Source of the DNA: Geodermatophilaceae bacterium NBWT11
GTDB taxonomy: Bacteria; Actinomycetota; Actinomycetes; Mycobacteriales; Geodermatophilaceae
Length of the DNA stretch: 64,000 nt
Direction: 5' to 3'
Assembly (NCBI GenBank): GCA_014218215.1
Contig: CP043652.1
Span: 868,001 to 932,000, forward strand
In this document: positions 21,166 to 29,558 of the stretch, one piece after another
Numbering within the stretch: the stretch's first letter is position 1
How the letters are laid out: every line of letters begins with the position of its first letter
Translations under genes and position numbers: made by a program
Notes under the pieces: model-generated
What the model was told of the DNA's origin: nothing
Seen by the model: the letters and a program-made list of their open reading frames with translations, nothing else
Database searches by the model: none

Positions 21166-22607
21166 CACCGCAGGACGTCCTGGCGGAGCTCACCGCGCTG
21201 GCCGACGGGGACGTCCCCACGCACGGCGGGGCCGCCATGGCCTACGTCTACGACTCCGGGCTCACCGAGGTGGACGCGCTGGCCGCCGGCGCTCAGGCGG
21301 CGTACCAGTGGACGAACGCCCTCGACCCGACCGCCTTCCCCAGCGTCGCCCGGATCGAGAACGACCTGGTCGCCGCAGCGGCCGCACTGCTGGGGGGCGG
21401 GCCGGACACCGTCGGCACGGTCACCAGCGGCGGCACCGAGAGCTGCCTGCTCGCCGTGCTCGCCGCCCGCACCCGGTGGCGGTCGGCCCACCCGGACGAC
21501 GACCGCCGTCCCCAGCTGCTGCTGCCGGTCACCGCGCACGCCGCCTTCCGCAAGGCCGCGCACCTGTTCGACCTGGCCGTGGTCGACCTGGGCGTGGACC
21601 CCGACACCTGCCGGGTGCGCCCGGCGGAGGTCGCCGCGCTGCTGACCACCCGCACCGCGCTGGTCGTCCTCAGCGCACCGTCCTACCCGCACGGCGTGCT
21701 CGACCCGGTCGCCGAGGTGGCCGCGCTGGCCGCCGCGGCCGGGGTGCCCTGCCACGTGGACGCCTGCATCGGCGGCTGGCTGCTGCCGCACCTCGCCGAC
21801 AGCACCGGCGCCGAGTCGTTCGACCTCTCGGTCCCCGGGGTGACCAGCCTGTCGGTCGACCTGCACAAGTACGGCTACGCCCCCAAGGGCGTCTCGGTGC
21901 TGCTGACCGCCGACCCGGAGTTCCGGCACGGCCACTGGTTCGCCACCGCGGACTGGCCCGGCTACCCGGTGGTCAACCCGACGCTGGCCGGCACCCGCCC
22001 CGCCGGACCGATGGCCGCCGCGTGGGCGGTGCACCGCTGGCTGGGCACCGAGGGCTACCGGCGCCTGGCGCTGGCGGCCCGGGAGGCGACCACGGCGCTG
22101 GTCGCCGGGCTGGCCGACGTCCCGGGCGTACGGGTGGTGGGCACCCCGGTGACCACCCTGGTGGCGCTCGCCGGCACCGACGGGCTCGACGTGCTGCACC
22201 TGGCCGACGAGGTCACCGCCCGGGGCTGGCTGCTGCAGCCCCAGCCGCCGTTCACCCAGCCCGACGGCAGCGTCCTCCCGGCCACGCTGCACCTGACGGT
22301 CACCGCGGCGACCACCGACCGGGTGCCCGCCCTGCTCGCCGACCTCGCCGACGCCGCCCGCGCAGCGCTGGCCCTGGACCCGCCCGTCCCCGACCCCACG
22401 CTGGTGGCCGCCGCGGCCGACCTCGACCCGGCGACCCTCACCGTGGCCGACGTCGACGGCCTGCTCGCCCTCGCCGGCCTGGACGGCGGTCGGCTGCCGA
22501 CCCGGATGGCCCCCGTGCACGCCCTGGTCGCCGCCCTCCCCCGCCCGTTGGCCGAACGCCTCCTGGCCGGCGTCCTCGACCGCGTCTACCGCCCCACCCG
22601 CACCTGA
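21162..22607 (+). CDS. PLP-dependent decarboxylase / sphingosine-1-phosphate-lyase-like protein
   Basis: The 481-residue fold-type I PLP enzyme of the group II decarboxylase superfamily has the phosphate-cup motif SGGTESCLLAVLAAR, the aspartate region HVDACIGGWLLP and the PLP lysine in SVDLHKYGYAPKGVS. The HKYGYAPKG form is typical of sphingosine-1-phosphate lyases and their bacterial relatives rather than of glutamate decarboxylase (HK with other flanks). The true substrate is unknown. The GTG start overlaps the stop of the GPH transporter. Its stop codon lies at the left edge of a palindrome that has been split by the IS30 element. Confidence 0.82.
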   Translation: MTPQDVLAELTALADGDVPTHGGAAMAYVYDSGLTEVDALAAGAQAAYQWTNALDPTAFPSVARIENDLVAAAAALLGGGPDTVGTVTSGGTESCLLAVLAARTRWRSAHPDDDRRPQLLLPVTAHAAFRKAAHLFDLAVVDLGVDPDTCRVRPAEVAALLTTRTALVVLSAPSYPHGVLDPVAEVAALAAAAGVPCHVDACIGGWLLPHLADSTGAESFDLSVPGVTSLSVDLHKYGYAPKGVSVLLTADPEFRHGHWFATADWPGYPVVNPTLAGTRPAGPMAAAWAVHRWLGTEGYRRLALAAREATTALVAGLADVPGVRVVGTPVTTLVALAGTDGLDVLHLADEVTARGWLLQPQPPFTQPDGSVLPATLHLTVTAATTDRVPALLADLADAARAALALDPPVPDPTLVAAAADLDPATLTVADVDGLLALAGLDGGRLPTRMAPVHALVAALPRPLAERLLAGVLDRVYRPTRT

Positions 22608-22617
22608 CGAGAAGCGC

Positions 22618-22642
22618 GGCGGTCTCAACGGGTGGATGCAAC
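22618..22642 (+). repeat. Left inverted repeat of the IS30 element
   Basis: 25-bp end that matches the right end at 23822-23846 in inverted orientation with two differences. Homology weakly continues outward (GACGAGAAG.GC), but I read that part as the two arms of the target palindrome. Confidence 0.85.
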
Positions 22643-22687
22643 AGCCTCTGCAGATGATCACGGTGTCGTGGTCTGAGGGGTGGTCCG

Positions 22688-23839
22688 GTGAGGTCGTCGG
22701 GGTTGTCGGTGGAGCAGCAGGATCAGTTGTGGGCGCGATGGCGGGCCGGTGAGTCACTGCGTGGCATCGGCCGGTCATTGGGGCTGTCGCATGCCACGGT
22801 GCACCGGCATGTCACGGCGTGTGGTGGCAGACGGCCGGTAGCGCGGCGGCGGGGGCCGCTGGCGTTGAGCGTGGTCGAGCGGGAGGAGATCAGCCGCGGG
22901 ATCGCCGCCGAGGCGTCGGTGCGGGCGATCGCGCGTGTGTTGGGGCGGGAGCCCTCCACGATCAGCCGGGAGCTGGCCCGCAACGGCGGGCGGGAGGCCT
23001 ACCGGGCCGCAGCAGCCGATGCCGCGGCCGATCGTCGGGCGCTGCGACCCAAGCCGGCGAAGCTGGCGATCGACGGGCGGCTTCGCGCGGAGGTGCAGCG
23101 TGGGCTGGCCCTGGAGTGGTCACCGCAGCAGATCGCGTCACGCTTGGTCGTGGACTTCCCCGACGATGAGGCGATGCGGGTCTCCCACGAGACGATCTAC
23201 CTGACCTTGTTCGTGCAGGCCAGGGGCGGGTTGGCCCGTGAGTTGACCCGGTCGTTGCGCACCGGTCGGGCGACCCGGCACCCGCGCGGGGCCAAGTTGC
23301 CTTCCGGGCGTGGGCAGCTGCGCGGGATGGTCCCGATCTCCGAACGACCCGCCGAGGCCACCGACCGGGCGGTCCCCGGGCACTGGGAGGGCGACCTCGT
23401 CTTGGGCAAGCTGCCCAGTGCAGTGGCCACCCTGGTGGAGCGCACCACCCGGTTCGTGGCGTTGGTGGCGCTACCGGAAGGCAAGAAGGCCGAGCAGGTC
23501 CACCCGGCTCTGGCCGCAGCGATCAGGCGGGTGCCAGCCCAGCTGCGCCGGTCCCTGACCTGGGACCAGGGCAAGGAGATGGCCGCCCACGCACAGTTCA
23601 CCGTGGCCACCGGCGTCGACGTCTATTTCTGCGACCCCAAGAGCCCCTGGCAGCGGGGCAGCAACGAGAACACCAACGGCCTCCTCCGCCAGTACCTGCC
23701 CAAGGGCGCCGACCTCACGGCCTTCACCCAGCACGACCTCGACGCCATCGCCGCACGACTCAACGGCCGACCCCGACAGACCCTGGACTGGAAGACTCCC
23801 GCCGAAGCATTCAACGAGGCCGTTGCACACACCCGTTGA
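22688..23839 (+). CDS. IS30-family transposase
   Basis: The 383-residue protein has two N-terminal helix-turn-helix parts (SLRGIGRSLGLSHATVHRHV and SVRAIARVLGREPSTISREL), then a DDE integrase core: first Asp in PGHWEGDLVLG, second Asp in LTWDQGKEMA, and Glu in RGSNENTNGLLRQYLPKG. These are the usual IS30 catalytic contexts. The frame is full length with no stops, and its 3' end runs into the right inverted repeat. The GTG at 22688 is the first good start. Confidence 0.94.
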   Translation: MRSSGLSVEQQDQLWARWRAGESLRGIGRSLGLSHATVHRHVTACGGRRPVARRRGPLALSVVEREEISRGIAAEASVRAIARVLGREPSTISRELARNGGREAYRAAAADAAADRRALRPKPAKLAIDGRLRAEVQRGLALEWSPQQIASRLVVDFPDDEAMRVSHETIYLTLFVQARGGLARELTRSLRTGRATRHPRGAKLPSGRGQLRGMVPISERPAEATDRAVPGHWEGDLVLGKLPSAVATLVERTTRFVALVALPEGKKAEQVHPALAAAIRRVPAQLRRSLTWDQGKEMAAHAQFTVATGVDVYFCDPKSPWQRGSNENTNGLLRQYLPKGADLTAFTQHDLDAIAARLNGRPRQTLDWKTPAEAFNEAVAHTR

Positions 23840-23846
23840 GACCGCC
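23822..23846 (-). repeat. Right inverted repeat of the IS30 element
   Basis: 25-bp end overlapping the last codons of the transposase, inverted match to 22618-22642. Confidence 0.85.
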
Positions 23847-23889
23847 GCCCTTCTCGTCAGGAGTCCTGACGAGAAGGGCGCTTCTCGTC
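23847..23889. repeat. Palindromic repeat region (right half of unit 1 plus complete unit 2)
   Basis: Positions 23868-23889 form a perfect palindrome GACGAGAAG-GGCG-CTTCTCGTC. Just before it, 23849-23858 (CCTTCTCGTC) is the right arm of a second such unit whose left arm lies across the IS at 22606-22617. As the DNA now stands, 23847-23879 also folds into a 16-bp stem with a 1-nt loop. A variant unit is at 57076-57097. Likely a bidirectional terminator or REP-like element. Confidence 0.75.
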
Positions 23890-23943
23890 GGGGGGCGGGG
23901 GCGCCTCCCGGGGGGAGGGCGGTCCGGCGGTGACCATGGGTGG

Positions 23944-24648
23944 GTGCTCGGTCACTCCCACGCCCTGTCCGGCCTCGCCGTCGGCGCCGCCACCCTGCCG
24001 GTCGCCCCGCTGACCGGGACGGTCGCGCAGCTCGGCTGGGTGGCCGCCGTTGGCGGGATGGCGATGCTGCCCGACCTGGACCAGCGCGGGTCGACGATCT
24101 CGCGCATGTGGGGGCCGCTGTCCGAGGTCCCGTCCGGGATCGTCGGCCGGCTGTCCGGCGGGCACCGCAAGGGCACCCACGACGCACTGCTGGCCCCGGT
24201 GGCGTTCGGGCTGCTCGCGGCTGCCGCGTCCCGGGCGACCTGGGCCTCACTGCTCCTGCTGGCGCTGGCGATCGGGCTGGCGCTGCGGGCGCTGCACGTC
24301 GTGGTCCCCGGGAGGTTCGAGACCACGGTCGTCGGCAACCTGGTGCTGTCCTGGGGCGGGGCCTGGCTGCTGCTGGACCACAGCCCCAGCCCGACGTGGC
24401 TGCCCTGGGCGGTCGCGCTGGGGGTGCTGGTGCACGTGGCCGGGGACTTCCTGACCTGCGGCGGGGTGCCCGTGCCGTTGGTCTGGCTGGCCCGCCCGCG
24501 CGCCACGGTCGCGTTCTCCCCGATGGAGACCGGCGGGTTCACCGAGAAGGTGGTGCTGGTGCCGCTGTTCGTCGTGGCCACGCTCGTGCTGCTGTGGCTG
24601 AACACGCCGGCGGCGGCCGTCCTGGGAGGACTGACCGCCGCCGGGTGA
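23944..24648 (+). CDS. YdjM-like membrane metal-dependent hydrolase family protein
   Basis: The 234-residue protein with several membrane helices resembles the YdjM/DUF457 'LexA-regulated, membrane-bound metal-dependent hydrolase' family. Conserved polar motifs typical of the family are present: GHSHALSGLAVG at the N terminus, MLPDLDQRGSTISR, GHRKGTHDALL and HVAGDFLTCGGVP. The family's activity is not proven. The GTG at 23944 is chosen because the family begins with a His-containing motif close to the N terminus. The open frame extends back to 23836, but that would translate the palindromes. It converges on the malic enzyme gene with 2 nt between stops. Confidence 0.78.
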   Translation: MLGHSHALSGLAVGAATLPVAPLTGTVAQLGWVAAVGGMAMLPDLDQRGSTISRMWGPLSEVPSGIVGRLSGGHRKGTHDALLAPVAFGLLAAAASRATWASLLLLALAIGLALRALHVVVPGRFETTVVGNLVLSWGGAWLLLDHSPSPTWLPWAVALGVLVHVAGDFLTCGGVPVPLVWLARPRATVAFSPMETGGFTEKVVLVPLFVVATLVLLWLNTPAAAVLGGLTAAG

Positions 24649-24650
24649 GA

Positions 24651-25844
24651 TCAGTCGCGCGTCACGCCCTCGGCGCGGGCAGCCGCGCCGACCGCGGCCG
24701 CCACGGCCTCGGCGACCCGGCGGTCCAGCGGCGAGGGCACGATGAAGTCGGCCCGGACGTCGTCCCCGACCACGTCGGCGATGGCGGTGGCCGCGGCCAG
24801 CTTCATCCCCTCGGTGATCCGGGTGGCCCCGGCGTCGATCGCGCCCCGGAAGACGCCCGGGAAGGCCAGCACGTTGTTGATCTGGTTGGCCAGGTCGCTG
24901 CGCCCGGTGGCCACCACCGCGGCGTACTTCGCCGCCATCACCGGGTCGACCTCGGGGGTCGGGTTGGCCAGGGAGAACACGATGCACCCCGGCGCCATGG
25001 CCGCGATGGCCTCCTCGGGCACCGAACCGCCGGACAGCCCCAGGTAGACGTCGGCGCCGGCCAGGGCGTCGACCATCGACCCGCTGCGGCCGGTGGGGTT
25101 GGTGTGCGCCACCAGCCACTGCTTGGTCTCGGTGAGGTCCTCGCGGCCGGCGTGCAGCAGGCCCTTCGAGTCGGCGACGGCGATCTCGCCGATGCCGGCC
25201 TCGAGCAGGATCTTGGTGCAGGCCACGCCGGCGGCCCCGGCCCCGGACACGACCACCCGCAGGTCGGCGAGCGGGCGGCCGACCACCTTCGCGGCGTTCC
25301 GCAGCGCGGCCAGGACGACGATCGCCGTCCCGTGCTGGTCGTCGTGCATGACCGGGATGGGGAGCTGCTCGCGCAGCCGGGACTCGATCTCGAAGCAGCG
25401 CGGCGCGCTGATGTCCTCGAGGTTGATCCCGCCGAAGGACGGCGCGATGGCCAACACGGTCGCCACGATCTCGTCGACGTCGGTGGTCGCGAGCACGATC
25501 GGCACCGAGTCCAGTCCGCCGAACTCGCGGAACAGGCAGGCCTTGCCCTCCATGACGGGCAACGAGGCGGTCGGCCCGATGTCACCCAGGCCGAGGACGG
25601 CGGTGCCGTCGGAGACCACCGCGACCACCCGTGGGGCCCAGGTGAAGCGCCGGGCGAGCTCGGGCTCGGCGGCGATCGCGCTGGAGACACGGGCTACACC
25701 CGGGGTGTACGTGAGTGCGAGGTCGGCGATCGAGGTGATCGCGCTCGTCGGCTGCACGGTGAGCTTGCCGCCCTCGTGCACCGCGAACGCGGGGTCGTCG
25801 CTGAACCGGTCTGACGTGTCGGTGCCACTCTGCACTGAGCCCAT
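24651..25844 (-). CDS. NAD-dependent malic enzyme
   Basis: Oxidatively decarboxylates malate to pyruvate. The 397-residue short bacterial form carries the malic signature LALTYTPGVARV, the catalytic/metal segment SFGGINLEDISAPRCFEIE, the MHDDQHGTAIVVLAAL motif and a Rossmann loop VVSGAGAAGVACTKILL. NAD versus NADP preference is inferred from the short type and is not certain. ATG 25844 is chosen; an in-frame start 27 nt upstream is possible. It has no obvious co-transcribed partner: sodX ends 32 nt upstream on the same strand. Confidence 0.92.
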   Translation of the reverse strand: MGSVQSGTDTSDRFSDDPAFAVHEGGKLTVQPTSAITSIADLALTYTPGVARVSSAIAAEPELARRFTWAPRVVAVVSDGTAVLGLGDIGPTASLPVMEGKACLFREFGGLDSVPIVLATTDVDEIVATVLAIAPSFGGINLEDISAPRCFEIESRLREQLPIPVMHDDQHGTAIVVLAALRNAAKVVGRPLADLRVVVSGAGAAGVACTKILLEAGIGEIAVADSKGLLHAGREDLTETKQWLVAHTNPTGRSGSMVDALAGADVYLGLSGGSVPEEAIAAMAPGCIVFSLANPTPEVDPVMAAKYAAVVATGRSDLANQINNVLAFPGVFRGAIDAGATRITEGMKLAAATAIADVVGDDVRADFIVPSPLDRRVAEAVAAAVGAAARAEGVTRD

Positions 25845-25876
25845 GGGACCGGGAGCGTAGAGCAGCCCCACGGCGG

Positions 25877-26239
25877 TCAGGGGGGCGCGGGCAGACGGCC
25901 GGGCCGGGGTGTGACGCGTCCCACCACCCGGCCGACGACGACGGCGGTCCCGAACGAGCGGCTGTCGTCGGTGACGAACGGGTTGTCGCCCTGCACCCAG
26001 TGCCCCCCGGGGACGGCGCGGACCACCCGCTTGACCACCAGCAGGTCCGGGCGGGCCGGGAAGCGGGCGAGCACCACGTCCCCGGGTGCGGCGGTGTCAC
26101 CCCGGCGGACCAGCAGCCGGTCGCCGTGCCGGACGGTGGGGCTCATCGAGGGCCCGATCACCCGGGCGAGCACCCAGGGCGAGGGCAGCCCCGGGACGTC
26201 ACCGGGGGGCCCACTTCTCGACGTGTCGGCTCTGATCAC
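25877..26239 (-). CDS. sodX: Nickel-type superoxide dismutase maturation protease (S26 family)
   Basis: The 120-residue signal-peptidase-like serine protease is thought to cut the short N-terminal extension off Ni-SOD so that the Ni-binding His becomes the N terminus. It has the S26 serine motif IGPSMSPTVRHGDRLL, the catalytic-lysine region PDLLVVKRVVRAV and the WVQGDNPFVTDDSRSFG box. No membrane anchor is visible, as is usual for SodX. It is divergent from sodN, with 51 nt between the starts. Where it acts is not known for this species. Confidence 0.9.
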   Translation of the reverse strand: MIRADTSRSGPPGDVPGLPSPWVLARVIGPSMSPTVRHGDRLLVRRGDTAAPGDVVLARFPARPDLLVVKRVVRAVPGGHWVQGDNPFVTDDSRSFGTAVVVGRVVGRVTPRPGRLPAPP

Positions 26240-26290
26240 CGCGAGTAGTGTCCGGCACGACCCATCCCCACGAGCTCCGGAGGGACGACC

Positions 26291-26695
26291 ATGCGTCTGT
26301 TCACCCTGTTCACCGCCGTGGAGGCCACCGCTCACTGCGACCTCCCCTGCGGCGTGTACGACCCCGCCCAGGCCCGCATCGAGGCCGAGTCCGTCAAGGC
26401 CCTGCAGGAGAAGTACCAGGGCAGCGACGACGAGGTCTTCAAGACCCGGGCGCTGATCATCAAGGAGCAGCGCGCCGACCTGGTCAAGCACCACCTGTGG
26501 GTGCTGTGGACCGACTACTTCAAGCCGCCGCACTTCGAGAAGTACCCGCAGCTGCACGAGCTGTTCAACAAGGCCACCAAGCAGGCCGGTGCCTCCGGTG
26601 CCAAGCAGTCGGTCGACCCGGCCGAGGGGCAGAAGCTCCTGGACTACATCGCCGAGATCGACACGATCTTCTGGGAGACCAAGGCCGCGGCCTGA
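26291..26695 (+). CDS. sodN: Nickel superoxide dismutase
   Basis: The 134-residue precursor has a 14-residue leader (MRLFTLFTAVEATA) followed by the Ni-hook HCDLPCGVYDPAQARIE, in which His1, Cys2 and Cys6 of the mature protein bind nickel. The rest is the four-helix bundle (IIKEQRADLVKHHLWVLWTD and so on). It removes superoxide as a cytoplasmic hexamer. A strong GGAGGGA ribosome site precedes the ATG. It faces sodX across a short divergent promoter region. In Streptomyces such genes are repressed by the Ni-binding regulator Nur; I see no clear Nur palindrome here. Confidence 0.97.
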   Translation: MRLFTLFTAVEATAHCDLPCGVYDPAQARIEAESVKALQEKYQGSDDEVFKTRALIIKEQRADLVKHHLWVLWTDYFKPPHFEKYPQLHELFNKATKQAGASGAKQSVDPAEGQKLLDYIAEIDTIFWETKAAA

Positions 26696-26707
26696 ACCTC
26701 CTGACGC

Positions 26708-26746
26708 ACGGTGCCGGGTCGTCCCTCGTGGGCGGCCCGGCACCGT
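26708..26746 (+). terminator. Hairpin after sodN
   Basis: Perfect 11-bp stem ACGGTGCCGGG / CCCGGCACCGT with a 17-nt loop, starting 12 nt after the sodN stop. Confidence 0.72.
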
Positions 26747-26778
26747 CGTCTCCACCCCACGACGAACCGGATGACCCC

Positions 26779-28017
26779 ATGGACGACCGCCCTCGGCTGG
26801 ACCTGCGCCGCCTCCTGGAGAGGGTGGAGGCAGCCGCCCCGGTCGACGCCGTCACCGTGGTCGCTGCCGAGCTGTCCGACGTCGTCGGCGCCCGGGCGGT
26901 CTCCTTCCTGATCGCCGACTTCAGCGGTCACGCCCTGGTGCGGCTGGGCACCGTGCTGCCCTCCACGGCGACGACCCGCAGCTCCGGCGTGGAGAGCGCG
27001 CACACCGTCCCGCTGGAGGACTCCCCCCACGGCGAGGTGCTGCGCACCCAGCAGACCCGGGTCCTCCCCCACCCCGACGGCGCCCTGGTGCTGGTGCCGG
27101 TCACCGACCGCGGCGACGCCCTCGGGGTGCTCGAGCTGACCCTCCCCACGGCCCCGGACGACGAGGGGCTCGCGGAGCTGTCGTCGGCCGGGCACGCGCT
27201 GGCCTACGTGCTGATCGCCAACCGCCGGCACACCGACCTCTTCGAGTGGGGCCAGCGGACGACGCCGTTCTCGCTGGCCGCGGAGATCCAGCGCCGGCTG
27301 CTCCCGGCGAGCTTCACCTGCGAGGCCGGGCAGTTCACCGTGTCCGGGTGGCTGGAACCCGCGGCGACCGTCGGCGGTGACACCTTCGACTGGTCGCTGG
27401 ACCGGCACACGCTGCAGGTCTCGATCACCGATGCCGTCGGGCACGACGTCGCCGCCGCCCTGCTGGCCACGCTGCTGGTGGGCAGCCTGCGCAACGAACG
27501 CCGGCGCGGCACCGACCTCGCCACCCAGACCCGGGTGGCCAACGACGCGGTGGCCGCCCACCTGCCGCCGGGGCAGTTCGTGACCGGGCAGGTGCTCCGG
27601 GTCGACCTCACCTCCGGTCGGGCGGTGGTGGTGAACGCCGGACACCCGCTGCCGCTGCGCCTGCGCGACGGCCTGGTCGAGGAGGTCGAGCTCGAGGTCG
27701 ACCTGCCCTTCGGCGTCGAGGCGGGCACCGAGTACCGGCTGCAGGAGTTCGACCTGCGGCCCGGGGACCGGCTGGTCCTGCTCACCGACGGCATGCAGGA
27801 GCGCGGGGCCGAGGTGATGGACGTGGCCGCCACCCTGGCCGCCTCCCGCGGGCTGCACCCGCGCCAGGTGGTGCACGCCCTGGGGGCCGCCGTCGTCCGG
27901 GCGACCGAGGGCCACCTCGGTGACGACGCCACCGTGGTGTGCCTGGACTGGTACGGCGGGGAACCCCGTCCGCGGGACAGCAGCAGCGGTGCCAGCACCG
28001 AGCACGCCTCCCGCTGA
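26779..28017 (+). CDS. PP2C/SpoIIE-type serine phosphatase with GAF-like sensor part
   Basis: The 412-residue protein has a GAF-like N-terminal half (about 20-160, VVGARAVSFLIADFSGHALV) followed by a SpoIIE/RsbU phosphatase domain: EIQRRLLPASF, the metal-binding VGGDTFDWSLD, SITDAVGHDVAAALLATLL, VNAGHPLPLRL, LLTDGMQERGA and GDDATVVCLDW. The Asp residues in VGGDTFDW and DAVGH fit metal binding. Such proteins dephosphorylate anti-anti-sigma factors in stress signalling; no such partner gene is in this window. The ATG at 26779 sits just after the sodN terminator. Confidence 0.88.
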   Translation: MDDRPRLDLRRLLERVEAAAPVDAVTVVAAELSDVVGARAVSFLIADFSGHALVRLGTVLPSTATTRSSGVESAHTVPLEDSPHGEVLRTQQTRVLPHPDGALVLVPVTDRGDALGVLELTLPTAPDDEGLAELSSAGHALAYVLIANRRHTDLFEWGQRTTPFSLAAEIQRRLLPASFTCEAGQFTVSGWLEPAATVGGDTFDWSLDRHTLQVSITDAVGHDVAAALLATLLVGSLRNERRRGTDLATQTRVANDAVAAHLPPGQFVTGQVLRVDLTSGRAVVVNAGHPLPLRLRDGLVEEVELEVDLPFGVEAGTEYRLQEFDLRPGDRLVLLTDGMQERGAEVMDVAATLAASRGLHPRQVVHALGAAVVRATEGHLGDDATVVCLDWYGGEPRPRDSSSGASTEHASR

Positions 28018-28056
28018 CCGGTCGACCGCCGCCTGCCCCGGTAGCCTCGGACCTCG

Positions 28057-28746
28057 ATGCGCATCGACCCGGCCGGCTGGCCCTTCATCACCGTGCCGCT
28101 GGCCCCCGCCCTCGCCCTGGGCGCCGCCGGACGGCTCACCGGCCGGCGCGCCGTCGGGCGGTCGGGCTGGCCCCTGCTGGGCCTGGCCGCCTACATGGCG
28201 CTGTTCTTCCGTGACCCGCAGCGCCGCTGCGACCACCAGCCGGCCGCCGCCGAGGACGTGCTCTCCCCGGCCGACGGCGTCGTCATGGTCGCCGGTCCCG
28301 CCCAGGAGGGCGTCGGCCCCGAGCCCGCCCCCGAGGGCGGCTGGCAGCAGGTCAGCGTCTTCCTCTCCGTCGTCGACGTGCACGTCAACCGATCGCCCTA
28401 CCGCGGCACCGTGACCCAGAGCAGCTACACCCCGGGCAGCTTCCTCGCGGCCTACCGGGCCGAGAGCGCGCACCGGAACGAGAAGACCGAGATCTGGCTG
28501 GCCGACGGCGACCGGACCGTGGTGTTCCGGCAGCTCGTCGGGGTGCTCGCCCGGCGCATCGTCACCCGCACCGGGGTGGGCCAGCAGCTGGCCACCGGCG
28601 AGCGCATGGGGCTGATGAAGTTCGGCTCCCGGATGGACGTGTTCCTGCCCCAGGAGGCCACCCTGACGGTGACCAAGGGCAAGCGGGTGCGTGGCGGGGA
28701 GACGGTCATCGCGCGCTGGGACGCAGCAGCCGGGTCCCGCCCGTGA
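28057..28746 (+). CDS. psd: Phosphatidylserine decarboxylase proenzyme
   Basis: Makes phosphatidylethanolamine from phosphatidylserine at the membrane. The 229-residue protein is of the short, PSD-A-like type. It has a hydrophobic N terminus (FITVPLAPALALGA, WPLLGLAAYMALFF), the active-site region VLSPADGVVMVAG, SVVDVHVNRSPYRG, and the self-cleavage motif GLMKFGSRMDVFLP, where cleavage between Gly and Ser creates the pyruvoyl group. It leads a four-gene operon in which each start overlaps the previous stop: psd, pssA, a GNAT protein and a HAD phosphatase. Confidence 0.94.
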   Translation: MRIDPAGWPFITVPLAPALALGAAGRLTGRRAVGRSGWPLLGLAAYMALFFRDPQRRCDHQPAAAEDVLSPADGVVMVAGPAQEGVGPEPAPEGGWQQVSVFLSVVDVHVNRSPYRGTVTQSSYTPGSFLAAYRAESAHRNEKTEIWLADGDRTVVFRQLVGVLARRIVTRTGVGQQLATGERMGLMKFGSRMDVFLPQEATLTVTKGKRVRGGETVIARWDAAAGSRP

Positions 28747-29558
28747 CAGCCGACCGGCGGACCCCCACCCGGCGCACCCAGACGGTGGAGTTCGTCCGCA
28801 GCTCGGCCCGTGGCGGTCGGAGCCGGGCCCGCCTCTGGCTGCCCAGCCTGTTCACCCTGGGCAACATGCTGTGCGGCTTCGCTGCGATCCTGGTCGCCTT
28901 CCGCGGCCAGTACGACCTGGCGTGCGTGCTCATCGGCGCCTCGGTGGTGCTCGACATCGCCGACGGCGCGGTGGCCCGGCTGGTCGGCGCGGTGAGCCCC
29001 TTCGGCCTGCAGTTCGACTCCCTGGCCGACCTGGTCTCCTTCGGCCTGGCCCCCTCGCTGCTGGCCTTCGCCCTCTTCTCCGACGGCCGCGACGGCTTCG
29101 ACCCCCTCGGGTGGATCGCCTGCTTCGTCTGGCTGGCCTGCGCGGCCATCCGGCTGGCCCGGTTCAACACCACGGTCGACCCGACGGCGGACAAGCGCTT
29201 CTTCGTCGGGCTGCCCAGCCCCGGCGCGGCCGGCGTGGTGATGGCCAGCGTGTTCGCGTTCTCCGACGTGCTGCAGGGCCGGGACCGGCTGTGGGTCCTG
29301 CTGGTCGTGATCGTGCCGGGGCTGCTGATGGTCTCGAACATCCGCTGGCGGTCGTTCCGGTCGCTGGTCAGCCCCAAGTCCGGCCGCCCGTTCGGGCTGG
29401 TGACGGCCGGGGTGCTCGTCGTGGTCGGGCTGGCGACGGTCCCGGTGTTCACCTTCTGCCTGGTCGCCTACCTGTACCTGTTCTCCCCGCTGCTGTTCCC
29501 GCTGGTGTCCCCCCTGGGCCGGCTGGTGCCGGCCCGGGTGCGCGAGCTGCTCTCGTGA
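28743..29558 (+). CDS. pssA: CDP-diacylglycerol-serine O-phosphatidyltransferase
   Basis: Integral membrane enzyme making phosphatidylserine from CDP-diacylglycerol and serine, supplying Psd. The 271-residue protein has the CDP-alcohol phosphotransferase motif in full (DIADGAVAR, then G, D and D in [15 protein letters not shown]) and about eight hydrophobic stretches. GTG 28743 overlaps the psd stop (GTGA). The pairing with psd is standard in actinobacteria and supports coupled PE synthesis. Confidence 0.95.
   Translation: MTADRRTPTRRTQTVEFVRSSARGGRSRARLWLPSLFTLGNMLCGFAAILVAFRGQYDLACVLIGASVVLDIADGAVARLVGAVSPFGLQFDSLADLVSFGLAPSLLAFALFSDGRDGFDPLGWIACFVWLACAAIRLARFNTTVDPTADKRFFVGLPSPGAAGVVMASVFAFSDVLQGRDRLWVLLVVIVPGLLMVSNIRWRSFRSLVSPKSGRPFGLVTAGVLVVVGLATVPVFTFCLVAYLYLFSPLLFPLVSPLGRLVPARVRELLS

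Larger units (their letters stand above)
22618..23846 (+). mobile_element. IS30-family insertion sequence, complete
   Basis: A 1229-bp element bounded by 25-bp inverted repeats (GGCGGTCTCAACGGGTG then GATGCAAC on the left, TGTGCAAC on the right; 23 of 25 match) and a likely 2-bp GC target duplication (22616-22617 and 23847-23848). It holds a single intact transposase gene. Removing element and duplication restores a 22-bp palindrome, so the insertion point is the palindrome loop. IS30-type elements are known to prefer palindromic targets. The intact gene and ends suggest a recent, possibly active copy. Confidence 0.9.

Noticed and set aside
22606-23889. Genomic island around the IS30 element
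   Set aside because: Genes on both sides have the same base composition and codon style, no tRNA or integrase adjoins, and only the 1.2-kb element itself is inserted.
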